Assembly: GCA_017527155.1 (NCBI GenBank)
Contig: JAFXQI010000013.1
Coordinates: 1-51,289 of the forward strand
Source of the DNA: Kiritimatiellia bacterium
Lineage (GTDB): Bacteria > Verrucomicrobiota > Kiritimatiellia > CAIQIC01 > Lenti-01
DNA length: 51,289 nucleotides
Direction: 5' to 3'
The notes beneath the pieces are model-generated. The model saw only the letters and a list, made by a program, of their open reading frames with translations, searched no databases and was not told the DNA's origin. The translations under genes were made by a program, and so were the position numbers. Below are positions 8,191-16,940 of this stretch, one piece after another. Numbering within the stretch: the first letter of the stretch is position 1; each line of letters starts with the position of its first letter.

Positions 8191-9348
8191 ATGAAACGCA
8201 AGCAGCCGGAACGGGAATCGGGGGGGGCGCGGGCGGGCGGACTCTATGTCCATGTCCCGTTCTGCGTGCGGAAGTGCGCGTATTGTGCGTTCTACTCGCG
8301 GGCGGCCGGCGGGGACGGGCGGGAGGCGGAGTCCTGGTGGGAGGGAATCCGGCGGGAGGCGGAAGCAGTGCCGGAGGGGTTCGCGCCGGCGACGGTGTTC
8401 ATCGGGGGGGGGACGCCGACGTCGCTGCCGGAGGGGGTGTTCGCGCGGATGCTGGAGGCCGTGGCGTCGCGGTGGGGCGGGGAAGGGTTGCGGGAGTGGA
8501 CGGTCGAGGCCAATCCGGGCACGCTGTCGCCGGGCAAGCTGCGGCGGATGCGGGAGGCGGGGGTGACCCGGATTTCGCTCGGGGCGCAGTCGTTTTCGCC
8601 GGAAGCGCTGGCGGCGCTCGGGCGCATCCATTCGCCGGGAGACATCCGCGATGCCGTGTCGATGGCGCGGGAGGCGGGGATTCCGCAGGTGTCGCTGGAC
8701 CTGATGTACGGGTGGGCGGCAGCGTCGGCGCGGGCCGCGCTCGACACGGTGCGGGCCGACATCGATGCCGCGGTCGCCCTCGCGCCCGACCATCTCTCCG
8801 CCTACTGCCTGGAGGTCGAGCCGGGGACGCCGCTCGCCGCGCTGCAGGACCGCGGGAGGGCTGTCGCCGCCCCGCCCGCCCTCCAGCGGCGGGCGTACGA
8901 GCTGATCCGGCGGGGGCTGGCGGCGGCCGGGTTCGGGCAGTACGAGCTCTCGAATTTCGCCCGGCCGGGATGCGAATGCCGCCACAATCTCCTGTACTGG
9001 ACCGGCGGGGCCTACATCGGACTCGGTCCGGCCGCGCACTCGCACTGGAACGGGGAGCGGCGGGGCAATTCCGCATCCCTGCCCGAGTGGCATGTCGAGT
9101 TCCGCGAGACCCTCCCCCCGCGGCGGAAGGCGTGCGAAACCCTGGTGATGGGACTCCGCCGCACCGCGGGCTGGGGTCGGGAGGAGTTCCGGGCCGTCAC
9201 GGGGTTCGATTGGGTCGAGCTCCGCGGGAGCGAAATCGAGCGCCTCGTGGCCGACGGGCTGCTCCTGAGCGAGCGCGGGGGCGAGCGCATCCGTCTGCCC
9301 GCTTCGGGGTTTTTCACCAGCGACGCGGTGTTCGCGGCGCTCGTCTGA
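8191..9348 (+). CDS. hemW: HemW-like radical SAM haem chaperone
   Basis: The 385-aa protein belongs to the HemN/HemW radical SAM family. HemW members bind haem and deliver it to target proteins; many are misannotated as oxygen-independent coproporphyrinogen oxidase. Seen: YVHVPFC followed by C25-x3-C29-x2-C32 for the 4Fe-4S cluster, the SAM-binding FIGGGTPTSL, EANPGTL, the SLGAQSF motif, SLDLMYG, and a C-terminal HemN_C domain. The short N-terminus before the cysteine motif, lacking the extra residues of true HemN, supports HemW. The ATG at 8191 lacks a good ribosome-binding site (AAACGGGGG) but gives a normal N-terminus. It is monocistronic and convergent with the exopolysaccharide operon. 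Confidence 0.92.
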   Translation: MKRKQPERESGGARAGGLYVHVPFCVRKCAYCAFYSRAAGGDGREAESWWEGIRREAEAVPEGFAPATVFIGGGTPTSLPEGVFARMLEAVASRWGGEGLREWTVEANPGTLSPGKLRRMREAGVTRISLGAQSFSPEALAALGRIHSPGDIRDAVSMAREAGIPQVSLDLMYGWAAASARAALDTVRADIDAAVALAPDHLSAYCLEVEPGTPLAALQDRGRAVAAPPALQRRAYELIRRGLAAAGFGQYELSNFARPGCECRHNLLYWTGGAYIGLGPAAHSHWNGERRGNSASLPEWHVEFRETLPPRRKACETLVMGLRRTAGWGREEFRAVTGFDWVELRGSEIERLVADGLLLSERGGERIRLPASGFFTSDAVFAALV

Positions 9349-9394
9349 TTCCGGCGCGGGGCGGGGGCGGCATCGGGGGAAGAAGGGCTTGGAT

Positions 9395-9459
9395 GTTCAT
9401 GGGGAAAACCATGGTGGAAATACGGGGATTTCTTTGTGGTTTTCCTTGATATCGCGAGT
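9395..9459 (-). repeat. short GAGATTAC/GGAAAA dispersed repeat, divergent copy
   Basis: Minus-strand reading starts CTCGCGATATCAAGGAAAAC and ends CCCCATGAACATCC. GAAAACCA and TGGTTTTC arms are present. It resembles the 17245-17310 copy most (both have GATATCAAGGAAAA). Unlike the others it sits between two convergent gene ends (hemW and the polymerase gene), so it is not in a promoter position. Confidence 0.55.
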
Positions 9460-9502
9460 GGGGCGGGGCGGGGGGGAGGGGAGGGGGCGGGGATGGGGTA
9501 AA

Positions 9503-12500
9503 TCAGGGTTCGGGGGGAGGGAGGAGGGCGGGGTAGGAGAGGGAAAGGGTCTCTTGGAGGTCGTCCTGGGGGATGCGGGTTTTGCCGTCGTAAAGGCGGA
9601 TTTCGAGGGTCCGGGTCCAGACGGTGGCGCGGGGCAGGGGGATGGTGGCGGTGAAGCGGGCGCCGGGGAAGGGGTTGCCTTTGTAGAAGTCGGGGAAGGC
9701 TTTTTCGAAGGTACGGGATTTGCGGTAGACGATGCGGCGGTCGGCATCGCGGAGGCGGACGGACATCCGGAGTCCGGCGGGAACGGGCGGGGCCGCGAAC
9801 CGCCAGTCGAGGGAGAGGAGGTTGCTGCCGGGGCGGTCGGGGTCGGGGGTGGCGGCGATGCCGTCGAGGTAGAGGCGCTCGCCGAGGTAGGGGAGGGAGA
9901 GGGAGGAGGGATTGTCCGGTGCGGGGGGCGCGGGGGAATCGGTGCCGGATGCGAGGGCCGGGAATTCGGCGAGGACGCCGGGCGGCAGCCGGGAGGCCTG
10001 GTCGGGAGGCAGAGGAGCGGAGGCGGCGGCTTCGGTCCAGATGTCGCGGTAGAGGTCGGGGTCCTTGCCGGCGGCGCATTCGGCAAGGGCCCATTCGATG
10101 CGGCCGGTGCGGGGAAGGACGTTGCGGGCGGCCCATTCGCGCAGGCGCAGGCGGCGCATGACGGGGGAGGCGGACAGGGCTTCGAAATCGGCCCGGAAGC
10201 GGAGGTCCCGGGCTTCGGCGCGCGCGGGGGCGGAGGCGGCCACGGCCTCCCAGTCGCCGGCGCGGAGGTCGCGGCGGAGGTGCTCGCGGAGGGCCCACTG
10301 GCGGTGGCGGGCCTGGTTGCGGTTCCAGCGGAGAAGCCGGGCGGGGGTCCAGCGGGCGGCGGCGGGAGGGAGCGGGGCATCGGGGCGGACGAGGGTTTCG
10401 ATGCGCGCGAGGATGGCGTCGGCTTCGGCGGCGGCATCGGGGGAGGGGGACGAGATGGCGCGTTGGTAGAGTTTCCGGAGGGCACGGACGGGGATTCCGT
10501 CGAGCTGCGCGAGGGGGAGGAGGGGAATTCCGGTACGCAACCAGCGGTCCATGGAGGAAAGGGCGGCGGCCGGGTTGAGGGTGAAGGCGCGCTCGGCGTA
10601 CGAGAGGATGCGGGGGAGGTTGCCGGGGTTTTCTTCGGCGGAAAGGGCGGCGCAGACGGCGGAGAGGTTGTAGGCGTCGGAGGGATACAACGCGGCGGCG
10701 AGGTCGAGGTCGGCGTGGGCCAGGGCGGTCTGTCCGGGAGTGGCGGCGCGGAGGGCGGTGGCGCGGAGGAGCAGCCAGGCGCGGTCGGTCATGGCCTGGG
10801 AGCTCCAGGGGGCGAGGCGTACGGCGGCGTCGGCGGCGGGAAGGGCGGCGAGGACGGCCTGCGCTTCTTCGAGACGGAGGGCGGCGGCGATGGCGGCGAT
10901 GGTGGCCGGGTCGGGCTCCGGGGGCGTGTCTTCGTCGGGGTCGTCGGGGTCGGTGAGGTCGGCGGCGCGGACGGCTTCGGCCTGGCGGCGGGCGGTATCG
11001 AGGACGATGGCGTCGTGGGCGGCGGTGGGGAGGGAGGCGAGGACGGTGCGGACGAAGGGGGAGAACGGATCGAGGCGGGCGGCACGGGCGAGGGCGGGGT
11101 CGTCGGGGGGGATGGGCAGGGTGCGCGGGGACGGCAGCAGGAGGGGGGAATCGGTGGCAGCGGACTCGAGGCCGAGAGCCAGGGCGGCGGAACGGGCCGT
11201 GCGGTACGCCACGGCGGCCCGGAAGGAGAGGAGGATGGCGGCCGCGGCGGCGAGGGATATGGCCATGCGGGGAAACACGGCGGAGCGGCGGGGGGAATGG
11301 GCGGAGCCGGAGGAGCCGGAAGCGTGGGCGTCGTGGTGGCGGGATTCGGGGGCGGCGCAGAGGAGTCCGGCGAGAAGGACGAACACCATCTGGAGGGGCG
11401 GTCGGGCGGAGAGGTTGAATTCGGCCTGCGAGTGGACGAGGGCGGCGAGGAGGGCCAGGGCGGCGCCGCGGGCGAGCCAGGGAGGGGAGTCGGAAGCCGG
11501 GTGGCCTCCGGCGCCGGGGGCGCTCCGGCAGGCGCGGACGGCCCGCCGGGCGAGGAGGACGAGGCCGGCGAGGAGGAGGACGGCGCCGGGCCAGCCGAGG
11601 TCGCCGAGGAACTGGAGGGTGTCGTTGTGGGCGTAGTCGAGGCGGTAGCGGCCGTGCACGGCGGTCTGGTAGATGGGCATGGCGGCGACGGTGCCGCCGG
11701 GGCCCGTGCCCCAGGGGAAGGCGCGGACGAGGGCGAAGGCGGCCTTCCAGATGTCGCGGCGGCCGCCGAGGTTGTCGGTCCAGCCCGTGTCCTCGCCGAA
11801 GGTGCGGTCCCATATGTTCTGGCGCTGTGCGTTGTACGCGAAGAGGGGGACGAGCGCGAGGACGGCCAGCAGGATGCCGGCGAGCAGGCGCCGCCGCGCG
11901 GGGTAGGCGCGGGCGCACCAGACGAGGAGGAAGGGGATGGTGGCGAGCGCCGCGACCGCGGCACCGCGGGAGCCGGAGAAGAAGACCCCGGTGGCGAGCA
12001 GGAGGATGGCGGCGATGGCGGCAAGGATCAACGGGAGCTGGCGCTTCGCGGCGAAGCCGTTGGCGCGGACGGCGGAGAGGCGGTCGAGGAGGAGGGCGGC
12101 GGCAAGGGGGAGGGTCATGGCCATGAGGCCGCCGAAGGCGTCGGAACTGGCGAACGTGCCGCGCAGCCGGAGGACGCCTTCGACGGGGGCCGAGAGGGCG
12201 TAGATGCATTCGATGGCGGTCAGGGCGACGAAGGAGGCGAGCAGGAGGCGGGCGGCGGCGGTCTTGCGGAGGAGCCGGGCGGCGGCGGCGGCGAGGAGGA
12301 AGAGTCCGCTCCAGTGCAGGAGCGTGTGGAAGGCGGCATGGGGGGAGAGGGCGATGCGGAGGCGTCCGCCGGCGTGGGCGGAAATCTGGCGGAACAGTTC
12401 CGGATCGCCGTGCCAGGACCGGAGCCATGCGGCGGACGAGGGAACCAGCTGGAACATGCACCAGAGAAGGAGGCCCCCGGCGACGAAGAGGCCCGCGCGG

Positions 12501-12769
12501 GAGGAATAGGACGGGGTGGCATCGTGGCGGTGCGCCGGGACGAATGCGGCGGCGGCGGCGAGGAGCCAGGTCCCGATGGCGAGAATGCGGGTTTCGAAGA
12601 ACCCGACGCTGGCGAGGGGGATGACGGACCAGGCGGTCAGCAGGGCCGCGGCGAAGGCGAACGCGAACGCGGGAACGTGGCGGGAGCGGAGGTGGTGGTG
12701 ATGGCGGGAATGGTGGTGGTGATGGGAGTGGTGGCGGTGGCCGTGGGAGGATTCGGGGAAATCGGACAT
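9503..12769 (-). CDS. O-antigen ligase/polymerase-like membrane protein with long C-terminal extension
   Basis: The 1,088-aa product is a Wzy/WaaL-type glycan polymerase or ligase of the cytoplasmic membrane. Seen: about a dozen transmembrane helices in residues 35-530; the Wzy_C signature region (about 330-400) with GTGPGG, YQTAVHG and AHNDTLQFLGDLGWPGAVLL; and a soluble C-terminal half of about 550 residues rich in alanine helices that resemble TPR repeats (DRAWLLLRATALRAA, NLSAVCAALSAEEN), ending in a beta-rich domain. The N-terminus, just after MSDFPESS, carries a tract of about 14 histidines in 23 residues. The ATG at 12769 has no clear ribosome-binding site; it lies 59 bp after cpsB. 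Last gene of the wza-wzc-cpsB operon, so it likely polymerises the exported glycan. Polymerase versus ligase cannot be decided from sequence. Confidence 0.85.
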   Translation of the reverse strand: MSDFPESSHGHRHHSHHHHHSRHHHHLRSRHVPAFAFAFAAALLTAWSVIPLASVGFFETRILAIGTWLLAAAAAFVPAHRHDATPSYSSRAGLFVAGGLLLWCMFQLVPSSAAWLRSWHGDPELFRQISAHAGGRLRIALSPHAAFHTLLHWSGLFLLAAAAARLLRKTAAARLLLASFVALTAIECIYALSAPVEGVLRLRGTFASSDAFGGLMAMTLPLAAALLLDRLSAVRANGFAAKRQLPLILAAIAAILLLATGVFFSGSRGAAVAALATIPFLLVWCARAYPARRRLLAGILLAVLALVPLFAYNAQRQNIWDRTFGEDTGWTDNLGGRRDIWKAAFALVRAFPWGTGPGGTVAAMPIYQTAVHGRYRLDYAHNDTLQFLGDLGWPGAVLLLAGLVLLARRAVRACRSAPGAGGHPASDSPPWLARGAALALLAALVHSQAEFNLSARPPLQMVFVLLAGLLCAAPESRHHDAHASGSSGSAHSPRRSAVFPRMAISLAAAAAILLSFRAAVAYRTARSAALALGLESAATDSPLLLPSPRTLPIPPDDPALARAARLDPFSPFVRTVLASLPTAAHDAIVLDTARRQAEAVRAADLTDPDDPDEDTPPEPDPATIAAIAAALRLEEAQAVLAALPAADAAVRLAPWSSQAMTDRAWLLLRATALRAATPGQTALAHADLDLAAALYPSDAYNLSAVCAALSAEENPGNLPRILSYAERAFTLNPAAALSSMDRWLRTGIPLLPLAQLDGIPVRALRKLYQRAISSPSPDAAAEADAILARIETLVRPDAPLPPAAARWTPARLLRWNRNQARHRQWALREHLRRDLRAGDWEAVAASAPARAEARDLRFRADFEALSASPVMRRLRLREWAARNVLPRTGRIEWALAECAAGKDPDLYRDIWTEAAASAPLPPDQASRLPPGVLAEFPALASGTDSPAPPAPDNPSSLSLPYLGERLYLDGIAATPDPDRPGSNLLSLDWRFAAPPVPAGLRMSVRLRDADRRIVYRKSRTFEKAFPDFYKGNPFPGARFTATIPLPRATVWTRTLEIRLYDGKTRIPQDDLQETLSLSYPALLPPPEP

Positions 12770-12828
12770 GGCGGACGGAAGGTTCGGGGTTTCGGGTTTT
12801 CGGGATTCCGCCGGAGAGAGGGAGGATG

Positions 12829-13548
12829 TCAATCGACGGGTTCGCCGGCGAGGATTTTGCGGGGATTGGTTTCGGTGAGGGTTTCGGCGAGGAGGGGGCC
12901 GTAGTGCGAGGCGAGGAAGGCGCGGGCGGGGGAGAGGCGCGGGGGGCGCCGGTCGACGCCGTGGGTGTCGGTGGCGACGCAGGCGACGAGGCCGCGGGAC
13001 AGCCATTCGCGGGCGCGGTGGCCGGAGGAGGAGTGCATGTCGAGGGCCCCGGCGGTGATCTGGAGGAGGGCCCCCTGCCGGCGGAGCCGCAGGACGTCCT
13101 CGATGCGGTCGAGGAAGGGGAGTCGTTCGGGATGCGCGAGGACGGGGATGGCGCCGGCCTTGAGGAGGGCCTCCACGATGCGGGAGAGGATTTGCGCGCC
13201 GTTCACGGGGAGCGGCGGGCATTCGAGGAGGATGTACCGGCGGGCGGAATCGTAGGCCAGCCAGGTGCCGTCGCGGTAGAGCTCGAGGTAGTTTTCGAGG
13301 AGGGGCATCTCGACGGCGGCATGGAGGACCAAGGGGATGCCGTTTTCGGCGAGGGCGGCGCGGAGGCGGTCGGCGCCGGGGGGAATCACGGAGACGTCGT
13401 GGACGCCGACCCCGTTCCGGTAGTGGGGGGTGGCCACCATGTCGGTGATGCCGTCGGCGGCCGCCATGCGGCAGATGGCGAGCGAGGATTCGAGGTCCGG
13501 GGAACCGTCATCCAGCCCCGGCAGCACGTGGCTGTGCAGGTCGATCAT
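12829..13548 (-). CDS. cpsB: CpsB/YwqE-type PHP-family tyrosine phosphatase
   Basis: The 239-aa protein is a manganese-dependent phosphotyrosine phosphatase of the PHP fold that reverses autophosphorylation of the partner BY-kinase and so tunes exopolysaccharide chain length. Seen: the metal-binding N-terminus MIDLHSHVLPGLDDG, ATPHYRNG, the E of HAAVEM, PVLAHPERLPF, and the final VATDTHG motif, all diagnostic of CpsB/YwqE. Length fits (about 240-255). Start at the ATG 9 bp after the kinase stop codon, implying tight cotranscription. Gram-negative systems usually pair Wzc with the low-molecular-weight phosphatase Wzb; a PHP phosphatase here is the Firmicute-style arrangement. Confidence 0.92.
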   Translation of the reverse strand: MIDLHSHVLPGLDDGSPDLESSLAICRMAAADGITDMVATPHYRNGVGVHDVSVIPPGADRLRAALAENGIPLVLHAAVEMPLLENYLELYRDGTWLAYDSARRYILLECPPLPVNGAQILSRIVEALLKAGAIPVLAHPERLPFLDRIEDVLRLRRQGALLQITAGALDMHSSSGHRAREWLSRGLVACVATDTHGVDRRPPRLSPARAFLASHYGPLLAETLTETNPRKILAGEPVD

Positions 13549-13557
13549 GATCGGGGG

Positions 13558-15813
13558 CTAGGCGTCGGCCTTGGGGGCGGACTTGGACTTGCCCTTGGAT
13601 TTCGATTTCGACTTGGCCTTGGACGAAGAACCGCCGAGCAGCTTGGAGAACAGGCCTTCCTTCCGCTTGGGCGTTTCGCCGTACTGGTAGTACTTGTAGT
13701 AGGAGTAGTGGGAATAGTAGGAGTAGTAGCCTTCGCTGGGGGCATCGACGTTGTTGAGGAGGACGCCGAGGACGCGGACGCGGGCGGCCTGGAACTTCTG
13801 GGCGACCTGGCGCGCGGCGAACTTGTTGGTGGAGAAGGCGCGGGCGACGAGGAGGATGCCGTCGGTGCGCTTGCCGAGAATCATGGCGTCGGCCATGTTG
13901 AGGGACGGCGGGGCGTCGAGGATGACCATCTCGAATTCGGATTTGAGCCGGGCGAGGAGGGCGTCGAAACGGGAGGAATCCAGGAGTTCGACGGGGTTCG
14001 GGGGGATGGTGCCCGCCGGGAGGTAGAAGAGGTTTTCCACGGAGGTGGGATGGACGAGCGAGGCCGGATCGAGCCGGCTGTCGCCCGCGAGGAGGTCGGC
14101 GATGCCCTGCTTTTCGCCTCCGGGGAACACGTGCTGGAGGCGGGGCTTGCGCATGTCGGTGTCGATGATGAGCGTCCGCTTGCCGACGTTGGCGTAGGCG
14201 ATGGCGAGGTTGATGGCGATGAGGGATTTGCCTTCGGAGGGGAAGACGCTGGTGACGGCGAGGGCGCGGAGGGCGGAGTCGGCGGAGGTGAAGGCGAGGG
14301 CGGTGCGGATGGTCCGGAAGGCCTCGGCGAAGTTGCTGCGCGGGTTCTCCACGGAATAGAGGTCGTAGTTGCCGGATTCGTCGCCGCTCTCGTCTTCGGC
14401 GGAGGGGATGCCGCCGAGGATGGCCTGGCCGATGTAGGTGCGGACGTCGGATTCGGTCTTGATGGTGGTGTCCATGTAGTCGAGGAAGAAGCAGAAGCCG
14501 ATGGCGAGGAGGGCACCGAAGAAGAAGCCGAGGAGGAGCATCTTCTTCTTGGAGGGCCAGGAGGGGACCTGCGGCACTTCGGCCCAGGATTCGACCGTGA
14601 TGTTGTCGCCCTGCCCGGAGAGCTGGTTGACGTCGAGTTCGTCGATGCGCTGGATGATGGCGTTGTAGGTCGTCTGGAGGGAGTCGCGGGACTGCTTGAG
14701 GAGGTTGTAGCGGGAGGAGAGGTCGTTGAAGCGGAGGACTTCGGCCTCCTGGCGCTCGAGTTCCTCGCGGAGCATGGTTTCCTCGGCGAGGGCCTGTTCG
14801 TACTTGCCCTTGAGGCCGGCGACGATGCCCTGGGCTTCGAGGACGAGCTGGGTGTTCAGCGCGTCGATCTGGGAGGTCAGGCTCTTGATCTGCTGGTGTT
14901 CCTTGCCGAAGCGGTCGCGGATGTCGGAATACTGCTGCTGGAGGCGGGTGAGTTCGGCCTTGATGGAGTTGATGCGGGGGCTTTCCTGGACGCCGGGGAT
15001 GGATTCGAGGGCGACGGCCGCCGATCCCCCGGCGCTCTCTTCGAGCACCTTCCGGGCGGTGAGATAGCGGGATTCGGCCTGCATGCGGACCGGTTCCGCG
15101 GCCATGAGGTTCTTGTTGAGGCCCTTGAGGCGGTCCACGACGATGTTCTGCGCGTCCTCGAAGGAGACCATGCGGTTGGATTCCATGAAGGACTGGAGGA
15201 TGGTGGACTGTTCGGCGAGGCGTGTGCGCATTTCCTCGGCCTTCTTGCGCAGTTCGACGATGCCGCCGTCGGAAATGTTCAGGCGGCGTTCGCGGTTGCG
15301 CGCGAGATAGGACTCGACGACGGAGTTGACGATCTGGGCGGCCAGTTCGGGGTCTTCGTGTTCGACGCTGACGTCGAGGACGTAGCCGGCCTTGGCGGGG
15401 GAGGCCTTGACCATCTTGGCGAGTTTCTGGACGGGGTTCCTGGATTCGAGGAAATCGGGGGCCTTGGAAAGGATGCCGGACTGGAGGACGGCTTCCATGA
15501 CGCGGGGAGAGGTGAGCAGCTGGATGTGCGTCTGCATGATGTCGTCCTGGGCGAGGCGGCCCTGGTCGTAGGCATCGCGCATGGCGGTGAGGTTGACGCC
15601 GCGGCTTTCGAGGAGGAGGCGGCTGGTGGCGGTGTAGCGGGGGGTGCGGGTCCAGGTGTAGAGGACGGTGAGGACCGCAACGAGGATGAAAATGCCGAGG
15701 GCGATCGGCCAGCGCTGGAGGACGACGGCCAGATAGTCCATCAGGTGGAGTTCGTTCTGGGCGGTTTCGGGCTGGAGAGTGGCTTCCTGGTCGTCAAACG
15801 AGGGCGGGTTCAT
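13558..15813 (-). CDS. wzc: Wzc-like polysaccharide co-polymerase and BY-kinase
   Basis: The 751-aa inner-membrane protein combines a chain-length regulator with a bacterial tyrosine kinase. Seen: an N-terminal Wzz domain with the first transmembrane helix (about residues 34-54), a long periplasmic coiled coil, a GNVR-like region, a second transmembrane helix (about 423-446), then the kinase domain with Walker A SVFPSEGKS (about 524-532), Walker A' IIDTDMRKP and Walker B MVILDAPP. The C-terminus has a tyrosine cluster (about 693-711, over ten tyrosines) for autophosphorylation, then an unusual Lys/Ser-alternating tail ending APKADA. The family motif PGEGKS is PSEGKS here. Start MNPPSFDDQ with AAAGGAAA about ten bases upstream. 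Located between wza and cpsB, as expected for an export operon. Confidence 0.94.
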   Translation of the reverse strand: MNPPSFDDQEATLQPETAQNELHLMDYLAVVLQRWPIALGIFILVAVLTVLYTWTRTPRYTATSRLLLESRGVNLTAMRDAYDQGRLAQDDIMQTHIQLLTSPRVMEAVLQSGILSKAPDFLESRNPVQKLAKMVKASPAKAGYVLDVSVEHEDPELAAQIVNSVVESYLARNRERRLNISDGGIVELRKKAEEMRTRLAEQSTILQSFMESNRMVSFEDAQNIVVDRLKGLNKNLMAAEPVRMQAESRYLTARKVLEESAGGSAAVALESIPGVQESPRINSIKAELTRLQQQYSDIRDRFGKEHQQIKSLTSQIDALNTQLVLEAQGIVAGLKGKYEQALAEETMLREELERQEAEVLRFNDLSSRYNLLKQSRDSLQTTYNAIIQRIDELDVNQLSGQGDNITVESWAEVPQVPSWPSKKKMLLLGFFFGALLAIGFCFFLDYMDTTIKTESDVRTYIGQAILGGIPSAEDESGDESGNYDLYSVENPRSNFAEAFRTIRTALAFTSADSALRALAVTSVFPSEGKSLIAINLAIAYANVGKRTLIIDTDMRKPRLQHVFPGGEKQGIADLLAGDSRLDPASLVHPTSVENLFYLPAGTIPPNPVELLDSSRFDALLARLKSEFEMVILDAPPSLNMADAMILGKRTDGILLVARAFSTNKFAARQVAQKFQAARVRVLGVLLNNVDAPSEGYYSYYSHYSYYKYYQYGETPKRKEGLFSKLLGGSSSKAKSKSKSKGKSKSAPKADA

Positions 15814-15850
15814 CTTTGCGGTTTCCTTTCGGTGGGGTGGGGAGGAACGG

Positions 15851-15888
15851 CCCCGCCGCCCGCGGGAGGGACCGGCGGGACGGCGGGG
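15851..15888 (-). other. intra-operon hairpin between wza and wzc
   Basis: CCCCGCCG (15851-15858) pairs with CGGCGGGG (15881-15888). No T run follows, so this is not a typical terminator. It sits in the 89-bp gap after the wza stop and could protect the upstream message or reduce read-through. Confidence 0.35.
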
Positions 15889-15902
15889 CAGGGGAGGAGG
15901 CG

Positions 15903-16940
15903 TCAGGGATTGAGCCTGTAGGAGAAGCTGAAGAGGCCGCGGACGAGGGTGGTGATTTCGTCCCACAGGCGCTTCGGCGGGGAATCGTGGACGCGCAGGA
16001 CGTCGCCGTCGCGCATGAAGATGTTCGGGTCCTTCCCGGCTTCGATGCGGGTCACGTCGATGGTGTAGGCGCGCTCGCCGCCGTTTTCGAGGCGGCGGAT
16101 GAGCGTGACGTCGGTGGCGCTCGCCATGTCGGTGAAACCGCCGGCCAGCGCGATGGATTCGAGCACGCGCAGCTGCTTGCGGAAGGTGAAGGCGCCGGCC
16201 TGGCGGACGGAGCCGTAGACGTAGATCAGCGGGGCCTTCGGCACGAACACCACGTCGCCGGCGCCGAGCACCGGGTTCAGGTCGCTCTGGCCGCGCTGGA
16301 GCAGTTCGTCGAGGTCGATCTTGATGCGCTCGGGGGTCTTGCCCTTGCCGGAATTGCGGATGACGTAGGCGATGCTGCCCGCGTTGTCGAGGGGGCCGCC
16401 CGCGAGGGAAATCATGTCGAGGAGGGTGGAGACGTTCTGGTGGATCGCGTAGGAACCGGGCTGGTGGACCGAGCCGATGACCGAGATCTGGCGGCTGCGG
16501 AACTCGCTGACCCAGACGCCGACGCGCGGATTCTGGAGGACGCCGCCTTCCTTGAGGGCGGTTTCGATGGCCGCCTGGATTTCCTGGACCGACATGCCGG
16601 CAACATTCAGCGCGCCGACCATCGGGAGGGCGATGATGCCGGTTTCGGACACGCGGAACTGGAGGGTCTTCGTCTGGTCGTTGGTTTCCCATTCGAAGAC
16701 GCTGACGTCGAGGACGTCGTCGGGGCCGACCTGGTATTCCTGGGACTGGAGCTTGAGCAGTTCCTTGGTGGCGAGCACCTGGGAGACGCTTTCGTCGTCG
16801 CTGAAGAAGGCCGGTTCCTCGCCGCCTTCGCCCAGGAGCCGCGCGTTGAAGCGCGGACGGTTGTCCACGCAACCCGAGCCGATGCCCATCGCCATCGCCA
16901 GACCCAATGCCGCCCATGCCAGTGCCTTCTTGCCGTTCAT
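15903..16940 (-). CDS. wza: polysaccharide export lipoprotein (Wza family)
   Basis: The 345-aa outer-membrane lipoprotein forms the export channel for exopolysaccharide. Seen: a signal peptide ending GSGC with the lipidated cysteine near residue 24; the Poly_export domain starting YQVGPDDVLDVSVFEW (about residues 69-84) and continuing with VSETGIIALPMVGALNVAGMS; and two SLBB beta-grasp domains (ISVIGSVHQPGSYAIHQ and IYVYGSVRQAGAFTFRK). The start ATG has AAGGG eight bases upstream. It is slightly shorter than E. coli Wza (379 aa) and lacks an obvious C-terminal amphipathic helix of the same length, although SFSYRLNP closes the protein. First gene of the wza-wzc-cpsB-polymerase operon. Confidence 0.94.
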   Translation of the reverse strand: MNGKKALAWAALGLAMAMGIGSGCVDNRPRFNARLLGEGGEEPAFFSDDESVSQVLATKELLKLQSQEYQVGPDDVLDVSVFEWETNDQTKTLQFRVSETGIIALPMVGALNVAGMSVQEIQAAIETALKEGGVLQNPRVGVWVSEFRSRQISVIGSVHQPGSYAIHQNVSTLLDMISLAGGPLDNAGSIAYVIRNSGKGKTPERIKIDLDELLQRGQSDLNPVLGAGDVVFVPKAPLIYVYGSVRQAGAFTFRKQLRVLESIALAGGFTDMASATDVTLIRRLENGGERAYTIDVTRIEAGKDPNIFMRDGDVLRVHDSPPKRLWDEITTLVRGLFSFSYRLNP

